NCBI GenBank assembly: GCA_047616325.1
Contig: JBLHGN010000184.1
Coordinates: forward strand, 1-7,371
Direction: 5' to 3'
Origin: JBLHGN01 sp047616325
Lineage (GTDB): Bacteria; Pseudomonadota; Gammaproteobacteria; Pseudomonadales; Cellvibrionaceae
Length of the DNA stretch: 7,371 nucleotides
Shown piece after piece: positions 1-6,306 of the stretch; within the stretch, counting starts at the first letter, position 1, and the number at the start of each line of letters is the position of its first letter. The notes beneath the pieces are model-generated. The model was not told the DNA's origin. It made no database searches and saw only the letters and a program-made list of their open reading frames with translations. Both the position numbers and the translations under genes were made by a program.

Positions 1-1289
1 TTGAGGGCACCGTGGTGCCCAACGGGGCGCGTGTGCCGGGCACCCAGTTACGCATGGACCCAGTGAAAGCCGCGTGGGATATCGGCTGTATTATTCGTTG
101 GTTAGACTTTAACGACACCTGGCTAGCGGCGGAGTGGGGCCACCCTTCAGACAACCTCGGCGGCATATTGGCCGTGGCCGACCATATATCGCAAAAAAAT
201 ATCAGCCGAGGCAAAGCGCCGCTATTAATGGGCGATGTTCTGCACTATATGATTTTGGCCCACGAAATTCAGGGCGTCCTGGCGCTAGAGAACAGCTTTA
301 ACCGTGTGGGTTTATGTCATGTTTTATTGGTGCGTGTGGCTACGACGGCTGTGGTCACCAAAATGATGGGCGGTAATAGGGAGCAAATAATGGCGGCTAT
401 TTCGCAAGCCTGGGTCGACGGTTCGGCGCTGCGCACTTATCGGCATGCGCCCAATGCGGGTTCGCGTAAATCCTGGGCGGCTGGTGATGCGACGTCTCGC
501 GGTGTGAAATTGGCCGATATGGCGTTGCGCGGCGAAATGGGTATACCCAGCGTGCTAACAGCTCCGCAGTGGGGTTTTTACGATGTATTGTTCAGTCATA
601 CCAATAAAGACTTAGCTACCAAGCCAGAGCAAGCGCGAGCATTTACATTTCAAAGACCCTACGGCTCTTACGTGATGGAAAATGTGTTGTTTAAAATATC
701 CTTTCCCGCTGAATTTCATTCGCAAACCGCGTGTGAGGCGGCTGTATTACTGCACCCGCAGGTGAAAAATCGACTGCACGAGATTGATGAAATTGTTATT
801 CATACTCACGAGTCGGCCATTCGCATCATTTCAAAAGTGGGCCCGTTGGCAAACCCGGCCGACAGAGATCACTGTTTGCAATATATGACTGCCGTGCCGC
901 TTGCCTTTGGTGTTTTGGTGGCCGAGCACTACGAAGATGAATTTCATTCATCGCACGCAATTATTGACGCGTTGCGAGAAAAAATGGAAGTTGTCGAAGA
1001 CACGCGCTACAGCAATGATTACCACGACCCCAAGCTGCGCTCAATTGCCAACGCCATGCAAATATTTTTTGTTGACGGCAGTAGCACCGAAAAAGTTGAA
1101 ATTGAATATCCTCTCGGTCATCGACGGCGCCGGGCAGAGGGAATTCCGGTACTTGAACAAAAATTTAAAGCCAATTTGTTAACGCGTTTCACCGCGGCGC
1201 GCACTGAAAAAATTCTTGCGCTGTGTGGCGATCAAGCCTGTTTAGAAAATACGCCCGTTCACGAGTTTATGGATATGTGGTTTGTTTAA
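1..1289 (+). CDS. prpD: 2-methylcitrate dehydratase PrpD (5' end outside window)
   Basis: This is a MmgE/PrpD-family protein. In the methylcitrate cycle PrpD dehydrates 2-methylcitrate to 2-methylaconitate, a cytoplasmic step of propionate breakdown that needs no Fe-S cluster. The frame is open from base 3 and gives 428 residues before TAA at 1287-1289. PrpD is usually about 480-495 residues, so roughly 55-65 N-terminal residues lie outside the window; the GTG at 12 is internal, not a start. Family hallmarks are clear: PNGARVPGT at the visible start, then WLDFNDTW and EWGHPSDNLGG (about residues 30-51 counted from that GTG), and RKSWAAGDATSR (about 152-163). The C-terminus, VHEFMDMWFV, is typical of complete PrpD proteins. 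No frameshift is seen. The next gene follows after 28 bases. Other prp genes (prpB, prpC, acnD or prpF) would be expected upstream, but that is inference. Confidence 0.95.
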   Translation, partial: EGTVVPNGARVPGTQLRMDPVKAAWDIGCIIRWLDFNDTWLAAEWGHPSDNLGGILAVADHISQKNISRGKAPLLMGDVLHYMILAHEIQGVLALENSFNRVGLCHVLLVRVATTAVVTKMMGGNREQIMAAISQAWVDGSALRTYRHAPNAGSRKSWAAGDATSRGVKLADMALRGEMGIPSVLTAPQWGFYDVLFSHTNKDLATKPEQARAFTFQRPYGSYVMENVLFKISFPAEFHSQTACEAAVLLHPQVKNRLHEIDEIVIHTHESAIRIISKVGPLANPADRDHCLQYMTAVPLAFGVLVAEHYEDEFHSSHAIIDALREKMEVVEDTRYSNDYHDPKLRSIANAMQIFFVDGSSTEKVEIEYPLGHRRRRAEGIPVLEQKFKANLLTRFTAARTEKILALCGDQACLENTPVHEFMDMWFV

Positions 1290-1304
1290 TGCGGAATAAG
1301 GCTT

Positions 1305-1309
1305 GAGGG
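1305..1309 (+). promoter_or_regulatory. ribosome binding site of the alpha/beta hydrolase
   Basis: GAGGG sits 8 bases before ATG 1318, in the 28-base gap after the prpD stop. It fixes the start of the hydrolase and shows that the gene has its own initiation signal rather than relying on translational coupling. Confidence 0.65.
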
Positions 1310-1317
1310 TTATCTGA

Positions 1318-2190
1318 ATGAATAAAAATTACCGAGACGTTCGGTATGAAAGTGAAGATGGACTCACGTTGTATGCCCGCGATTACAGTGACAAAAAAGA
1401 TGCCCTCGTAGTTTTGTGCTTGCACGGGCTCACGCGTAACGCGCGAGATTTTGAAGGGCTGTGCGATGTGCTTCCTTCGCGCTACCGATTGATTGTTCCC
1501 GACCAGCGCGGGCGCGGCAAGTCGGACTACGATAGTCGGGTAGAAAATTACACGCCCGCGGTGTATGTTCAGGACATGCTCCGCCTATTGGGATTTTTGG
1601 AAGTAAAAAGCGCTGTGATTATCGGTACCTCCATGGGCGGTATTATGGCGATGATAATGGCGGCGCTTTATCCTCAGATGATCTCAGCTTTTGTGCTAAA
1701 TGATGTGGGCCCGGAAATAAGCCCGGTAGGCTTGGCGAGATTAAAAAAATACGTTGGCCAGGTAATTGAGGTGAGTAGTTGGAGCGATGCCGTGAATTAC
1801 GTGCGCGAAATAAATGGCTCGGCCTTTCCCTATTACGGTAAAGACGATTGGCTACGTTTTGCTCGAAACGTATTTGATGAAGATGCGCAGGGTGTGCCCA
1901 CGCTGGCCTACGATGTCAACATTGCTCGCTCGTTGGCCGACGCCGAGCGCACAGCACCGCTAGACCTTTGGCCGATGTTTGACACCATAAAAGAAATTCC
2001 GACTCTGCTTATAAGAGGCGAGACCTCGGATATACTCACACGCGACTGCGCCGAAAAAATGGTGGCTATGTGCGAAAACATTAGCTTTGTTGAAGTGTCC
2101 AACATCGGGCACGCCCCGATGTTGGACGAGCCGCAAGCTGTGCAAGCGATAGAGGTTTTTTTGGAGAAATTTGAGCATACGAAAGGCTAA
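1318..2190 (+). CDS. alpha/beta hydrolase
   Basis: This is a complete 290-residue alpha/beta-fold hydrolase with no signal peptide, so probably cytoplasmic. The oxyanion-hole motif HG is at 36-37 (LCLHGLTRNARDF). The nucleophile elbow GTSMGG gives Ser105. Asp238 (GETSDIL) and His265 (NIGHAPMLDEP) complete a plausible triad. PDQRGRGKSD at 61-70 is the usual strand-4 region of esterase, lactonase and haloperoxidase-like members. The substrate cannot be read from the sequence. ATG 1318 is well supported: GAGGG at 1305-1309 lies 8 bases upstream, and the residues that follow fit the family's N-terminal strand. The gene lies 28 bases behind prpD on the same strand, so shared transcription is likely and a link to propionate or acyl-ester metabolism is possible. 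The His motif is encoded inside a perfect 13-bp inverted repeat, listed separately. Confidence 0.9.
   Translation: MNKNYRDVRYESEDGLTLYARDYSDKKDALVVLCLHGLTRNARDFEGLCDVLPSRYRLIVPDQRGRGKSDYDSRVENYTPAVYVQDMLRLLGFLEVKSAVIIGTSMGGIMAMIMAALYPQMISAFVLNDVGPEISPVGLARLKKYVGQVIEVSSWSDAVNYVREINGSAFPYYGKDDWLRFARNVFDEDAQGVPTLAYDVNIARSLADAERTAPLDLWPMFDTIKEIPTLLIRGETSDILTRDCAEKMVAMCENISFVEVSNIGHAPMLDEPQAVQAIEVFLEKFEHTKG
2097..2127. repeat. perfect 13-bp inverted repeat inside the hydrolase gene
   Basis: The left arm GTCCAACATCGGG (2097-2109) and right arm CCCGATGTTGGAC (2115-2127) are perfect complements separated by the 5-base loop CACGC. The structure encodes the conserved catalytic-His motif of the hydrolase, about 60 bases before its stop. 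No T-run follows directly, so it is not a canonical intrinsic terminator, but the mRNA would form a strong hairpin here. Confidence 0.85.
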
Positions 2191-2256
2191 GCTCTACCTG
2201 TCGCTACTTTTTTGTTTGTCTTTAGTTTGTTTTGCTGTTTTTTGATGTAGACGTGG
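2191..2256. other. short T-rich gap between converging genes
   Basis: These 66 bases separate the hydrolase stop from the HDOD stop on the opposite strand. The plus strand is strongly T-rich from about 2206 to 2244, with several runs of T. I found no stable hairpin directly before the T-runs, so a terminator for the plus-strand genes is plausible from position and composition but not demonstrated. Confidence 0.35.
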
Positions 2257-3042
<786 letters not shown>

Positions 3043-3120
3043 TTTCGCCAGATCAGGCGCAACCTTTTTTAAGTTCGATAAAAATAGAGGGGCGTGGCGG
3101 TAGTTTAAAACCTTTAAGTA

Positions 3121-3146
3121 TGTCCCCGGCGCTGTTCAGCGCCTAC
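3121..3146 (-). repeat. REP-like palindrome preceded by GTAG
   Basis: Bases 3128-3143 form GGCGCTGTTCAGCGCC, two perfect 7-bp arms around TT. Read on the minus strand, GTAG (3146-3143) leads directly into the palindrome and GGGGACA follows it. A GTAG or GGAG tetranucleotide next to a palindrome is the known layout of bacterial REP elements mobilised by RAYT transposases. Only one copy is in the window, so the assignment rests on layout alone. It lies just upstream of the HDOD reading frame. Confidence 0.4.
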
Positions 3147-3243
3147 ATTTTCGTGCTTACCATTCAACTGTAGTTGGTGAATGGCGAATGCCAATGTTAA
3201 TGAGGCGTCTATATTTGATCTTAGTTCTGTGCGCTATTGTTTG

Positions 3244-3272
3244 TTGTAGTGGAAGCGCGCAAGTGTTATAAA
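3244..3272 (+). promoter_or_regulatory. putative sigma70 promoter for the MOSC gene
   Basis: TTGTAG (3244-3249) and TATAAA (3267-3272) are separated by exactly 17 bases, matching the sigma70 boxes at 4 of 6 and 5 of 6 positions. The pair faces the MOSC gene and would give a leader of roughly 70 bases. The surrounding DNA is A+T-rich, so chance matches are possible. Confidence 0.4.
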
Positions 3273-3350
3273 AATATGATCTATCGTTCCACAAATTTAT
3301 ATTAGAGTGATGTGTAAAAAGCCTCTCGCATTAAACCGGTGAAGAACACT

Positions 3351-3863
3351 ATGAACACAGTAGGGCGTTTATTTGGCCGCTATATCTCCAATTTACCCGA
3401 CGGTCGTCTTCAGTGGATAGGCTTAAGGCCTGCGCGCAAACAAGCCATGGTGGAAGTAGACGCTGTAATGGCTATGGCTGAAATGGGGCTGGAAGGAGAC
3501 AGGCGCTGCGAAGGGACTAAAGGCTCTTCGCGGCAGGTGACTATCATTAGCGAAGAATATATTGACCTTATCGCAAAGTTCACCGGCCGTGACCACATTG
3601 CACCCAGTGTACTGCGCCGAAATCTGGTGGTGGAGGGGATCAATCTAACCGCGTTAAGGCATCAGCGTTTTACCATCGGCGAGGCCGAATTCGAGGCGAC
3701 GGCTCAGTGTCACCCCTGCGTAAGGATGGAACAAGCTCTCGGCGCAGGCGGGGTCGCAGCCATGCTTGGGCACGGGGGCTTGTGCGCAAAAATATTGAAA
3801 ACCGGCACAATACGCGTAGGCGATAAAGTATCTTTGATTAAGGCGCAGGGCGATCTGTTTTAG
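3351..3863 (+). CDS. MOSC-domain protein
   Basis: MOSC (MOCO sulfurase C-terminal) domains occur alone in small bacterial proteins related to YiiM and to the C-terminal half of molybdenum-cofactor sulfurases and mARC enzymes. They handle the Mo cofactor or sulfur carried on a conserved cysteine. Numbering from ATG 3351, visible features are WIGLRPARK near 22-30, the GLEGDRR loop at 46-52, SRQVTIISEE at 60-69, RRNLVVEG at 89-96, and the TAQCHPCVRME cysteine motif with Cys120 and Cys123. At 170 residues it is the size of a stand-alone MOSC protein. ATG 3351 is preferred because GGTGAAG lies about 6 bases upstream; an in-frame GTG at 3339 would add four residues but has no ribosome binding site. 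There is no signal peptide and no molybdoenzyme neighbour, so its partner is unknown. Confidence 0.85.
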   Translation: MNTVGRLFGRYISNLPDGRLQWIGLRPARKQAMVEVDAVMAMAEMGLEGDRRCEGTKGSSRQVTIISEEYIDLIAKFTGRDHIAPSVLRRNLVVEGINLTALRHQRFTIGEAEFEATAQCHPCVRMEQALGAGGVAAMLGHGGLCAKILKTGTIRVGDKVSLIKAQGDLF

Positions 3864-3869
3864 CGCCCT
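3847..3869. terminator. hairpin between the converging MOSC and cytochrome genes
   Basis: AGGGCG (3847-3852) pairs perfectly with CGCCCT (3864-3869) around an 11-base loop. The structure overlaps the MOSC stop codon and is followed on the plus strand by the T-rich TTACTTATT. The two genes converge with only 10 bases between stops, so a shared or plus-strand terminator is expected here. The T-run is weak. Confidence 0.4.
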
Positions 3870-3873
3870 TTAC

Positions 3874-4170
3874 TTATTGAAGCGAGTAGAACGTTGCCAG
3901 CTCTTCAATGTCACTATCGCTAAGCGACATCATTTGGGCGGCCATCATTATCGCCATGCTATCGTTACGTTTTCCGTCGCGATAGGCCTTCATTGCACTT
4001 ATCAGGTAGTCTTTGTTCTGCCCCGCGAGTTTTGGGTAGCTGGGTGCCATTGGCGCCGCCCCACCTGGGCCGTGACACATTCGGCAAGCTGGCTCTTTGG
4101 CTGGGCTTGGCGCGGCAAACAGGGGCGCCGAACATAATAAGGTTAAAACAGCGAAGGCGGGCTTATGCAT
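3874..4170 (-). CDS. periplasmic cytochrome c553-like protein
   Basis: This small class I c-type cytochrome has 98 residues. Residues 1-19 form a short Sec signal peptide: MHKP, a hydrophobic core, then LFA|AP as the likely cleavage site. The mature protein of about 79 residues would be periplasmic. The single haem-binding motif CRMCH (Cys29, Cys32, His33) is followed by GPGG and then YPKLAGQNKDYL (45-56), typical of the c553/c4 family. A Met-rich stretch (72-81) before LSDSDIEELATFY should hold the distal haem ligand; Met76 or Met80 are candidates. Such proteins shuttle electrons between respiratory complexes or to oxidases and dehydrogenases; no partner gene is present. ATG 4170 is set by the signal peptide, with only a weak AGAG upstream as ribosome binding site. 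The gene converges on the MOSC gene with 10 bases between. Confidence 0.9.
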   Translation of the reverse strand: MHKPAFAVLTLLCSAPLFAAPSPAKEPACRMCHGPGGAAPMAPSYPKLAGQNKDYLISAMKAYRDGKRNDSMAIMMAAQMMSLSDSDIEELATFYSLQ

Positions 4171-4473
4171 AAGAGGTCTCTAAATGATTCAGGAAAGCGG
4201 CTTTATACGCAGGTTGCAGGCCCATTATTGTTTTTTATTGGATAATTTGGAATCACTATTTTTGAGCCTTATGGCATGGCGGCTTATCGTCCAGAAGCTA
4301 GTCCAGCAAGTATTACCGTAGGGGTTGGGATTAAGCTTCAAGCCAACGTCCTCTTTTAAGTCTGTGAACTGTGAGGATGCGAATCGTGTTCAAGAAGGTT
4401 ATACTCCCTCATCATTCAGTATGGCTGGTTACGGTGCTTTAATGGCACCGCTAGGCCGCACTACAATAATAAG
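4171..4473. other. gene-poor intergenic region
   Basis: These 303 bases lie between the divergent starts of the cytochrome gene and the unknown 151-residue gene, so both promoters should be here. TATAAA on the minus strand (4207-4202) could be the cytochrome's -10 box, but I see no good -35 partner. TATACT at 4400-4405 could be a -10 for the gene to the right. A hairpin at 4432-4450 (CGGTGC and GCACCG around a 7-base loop) precedes the right-hand gene. I find no RNA gene or convincing small protein. Confidence 0.4.
4432..4450. repeat. 6-bp inverted repeat upstream of the unknown gene
   Basis: CGGTGC (4432-4437) and GCACCG (4445-4450) are perfect complements around a 7-base loop, about 24 bases before ATG 4474. 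It could be an operator or a leader hairpin, or chance; no T-run follows. Confidence 0.3.
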
Positions 4474-4929
4474 ATGAACTCATTTAAAATGAAAAAAGTA
4501 CACCCCTACCGCTATATGCGCCCTCGGCGAATAGAAATTACTCCGGGCGAGTCATTGTCTTACGGCATCAATCGACATGGTGAGGACCAAGACATCCGTT
4601 TCGGCTTTGGTCTCTGCGGCAAGGCAGAGAGAGAAAACATTGACGTGCTAGAAATAGACTACGCCTGGTTGGGGGTGGTGTTTCACGTGGTTATCACCGG
4701 CGAAGAGGAGGGCAGCGCATTTAATGCGATTCACCTCGCAAAAAACGATTTGGCGACGGTAAAGCAATTGACCCGAGACGTGGTGCTCAAGCATTTGCTT
4801 GAACACCCCCGTAAGCTGTCGCACACTCTTGAGACAATACACGAGGCTAGCCGAGAGCAGGGGCATTTAGAAGTGATCAAAAACACCCTGAGTGGTATGA
4901 ACAGTAATCTGGACTTGAAAGAAAAGTAG
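4474..4929 (+). CDS. hypothetical protein, 151 residues
   Basis: I do not recognise this protein. It is a soluble-looking product with no signal peptide or membrane segment. The N-terminus is basic (KMKKVHPYRYMRPRR, about 5-19). The first half alternates short beta-like stretches (IEITPGESLSYGI, DIRFGFGLC, WLGVVFHVVITG). The second half, from about 85, looks helical and charged and ends in LDLKEK. A PilZ-like fold was considered because of the early arginines, but the rest of that signature is missing. ATG 4474 and the in-frame ATG 4489 are both possible starts; neither has a clear Shine-Dalgarno. Reality as a gene rests on length, ordinary codon use and the absence of a competing frame. It stands alone, converging on the GH30 remnant. 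Confidence 0.6.
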   Translation: MNSFKMKKVHPYRYMRPRRIEITPGESLSYGINRHGEDQDIRFGFGLCGKAERENIDVLEIDYAWLGVVFHVVITGEEEGSAFNAIHLAKNDLATVKQLTRDVVLKHLLEHPRKLSHTLETIHEASREQGHLEVIKNTLSGMNSNLDLKEK

Positions 4930-4942
4930 GGACAGGGGACAG
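4929..4942. repeat. tandem GGGACAG duplication
   Basis: GGGACAG occurs twice in direct tandem (4929-4935 and 4936-4942), beginning on the last base of the stop codon of the 151-residue gene. Similar GGGACA-rich tracts often flank REP elements and RAYT genes in gammaproteobacteria, but no such gene is present, so this may be a remnant or chance. Confidence 0.5.
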
Positions 4943-4947
4943 AAAAG

Positions 4948-4992
4948 AAATAAGCTATGTAGTCTCGCGAACCTGCGCGCCAAAGCTTATTT
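4948..4992. terminator. possible bidirectional terminator between converging genes
   Basis: AAATAAGCT (4948-4956) is the exact complement of AGCTTATTT (4984-4992), with a 27-base G+C-richer loop. On each strand the structure is flanked by A-rich then T-rich DNA. It sits between the 3' ends of the unknown gene and the GH30 remnant, where a bidirectional terminator would be expected. The A+T-rich arms and long loop make it weak. Confidence 0.35.
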
Positions 4993-5010
4993 TATACCTT
5001 AACGCATGCT

Positions 5011-6198
5011 TCAGTAAGATACGGTCTGAATTGCGCGTGGGGGAATGGTCCATTCAGCTTCTTGATTATCGACGTAAAAGTTAAAGGATATTGGCTTGTC
5101 GGTCTTGTTCATAATAACGGTGGCTATCGAACCATCCGGGTTAACAAAGGAGGTTGCCAATAAAAAGCTTTGACTCACCGTGGTACTAACGCGTTTTGCG
5201 CCAGGCTCAACAAATTTGGAAAAATGCCCCAAGTAATAGTTGGTGGGTGTGTATATCAATTCATCGGTACGTGTATCGGCATGTATGGGTGCAAAACAGA
5301 AGTTGCCCACGTGATTTGGCCCACCCGTTTGGTCTAGCAAGATGTTCCAGTCTGTCCAGCCTACTACCCCCGCATTAAAATCGGTGATCATATCGCGCCC
5401 GAAGCGCTCGGCATTGGGCCAGTATTGGTAGCGCGTATCGTCAAACTTTTCAATGGTGCCCTCGGTAAAAAAAATGTGCTTGTTTGGGTAGGCTTGGTAA
5501 ATATTTTGTAAATTGGCCGTTTTGGGGTCGGAACCCGTCCATACCTCGTACCAATCGCAGCCAATCTTGGACGCTTCGGGGTCGCTAAAGACGGTGTGGG
5601 CGCGATGGCTCAGCAGGTCGCGGTTGTGATCCCATGCAATGATCTTTTTATCGCCCAGGCCTTCTTTTTCCATGGTCGGCCAAAGGTGGTTTTTCAAGAA
5701 ATCGTGCTCTTGTTCGGCGGTGTATATATTGGATTCCCACACTTGAGTAGCCATAGGCTCGTTTTGCACGGTGATGCCCCAAATAGGGATGCCTTCGTCT
5801 TCATAGGCGTAAATGAATTTGGTGTAGTACTTGGCCTAGGCCGCTTCGTATTCTGGCAGCAGACTGCCTCCATGCGACATATTGTTGGTGGTTTTCATAA
5901 ACGCTGGCGGGCTCCATGGGCTGGCGTACATTAACAGCTCGCCGCCCGCCGCCTCAATAGCCCTTTTTATGAAAGGGATTCTAAGCTGACGATCGTGTTC
6001 AATTGAAAAATTGGCAAGTTCTTTGTCGCCCTCTTCGATATACGTGTGACTGCCACTGCCGAAGTCAGAGCTGTGAATTGTGGTGCGCCCAAGCGAGTAA
6101 ATAAAGCCCTCTTCGTTGTAATAGACACTCAGAAATTCTTCTTGTTTCTCGGGCGACATTTTAGCAAATACTTCCGCGCTCGCGTCTGTCAGGAACGT
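5011..6198 (-). pseudogene. GH30 glycoside hydrolase, truncated and interrupted by an amber codon
   Basis: This is a remnant of a glycoside hydrolase family 30 enzyme (glucosylceramidase or beta-glucanase type, a (beta/alpha)8 barrel with a side beta-sandwich). Homology starts abruptly near 6198 with TFLTDASAEVF. It runs through SLGRTTIHSSDF, ASPWSPPAFMKT, the acid/base motif TVQNEP (Glu codon 5758-5760), IIAWDHNRD, the nucleophile motif FFTEG (Glu codon 5461-5463), WTDWNILLDQTGGPNH and a C-terminal sandwich ending at TGA 5011. One frame is kept throughout but is broken by TAG at 5836-5838 in EAA*AKYY, where family members have Trp; TGG to TAG is a single transition. The signal peptide and about 60-80 N-terminal residues are missing where the insertion sequence begins. 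Compared with remembered homologues, about four residues also seem absent before IGCDWYE (near 5565). The specific substrate is not assignable. Confidence 0.88.
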
Positions 6199-6306
6199 GC
6201 ATGAAATATCATCCAGATTCCAGTAGACTATGATTTGAAGTAAAATTCTATTTTGTGGGGAAAATACTAAATAAGTTCGCACTATTGTGAATAGCGCGAA
6301 GAAGAA

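Larger units (their letters stand above)
3043..3338. other. intergenic region between divergent HDOD and MOSC genes
   Basis: These 296 bases hold no complete gene. The part nearest the HDOD gene (3043-3120) is open in the HDOD frame and may be its lost or unrecognised N-terminal coding sequence. Next comes the REP-like palindrome, then an imperfect hairpin at 3161-3183 (CATTC+AACT paired with AGTT and GAATG across a short bulge), and finally a sigma70-like promoter facing the MOSC gene. Confidence 0.5.

Noticed and set aside
4276..4359. Small frame of 27 codons starting at ATG 4276 in the gap before the unknown gene
   Set aside because: It has no convincing ribosome binding site, no recognisable motif, and a length expected by chance.
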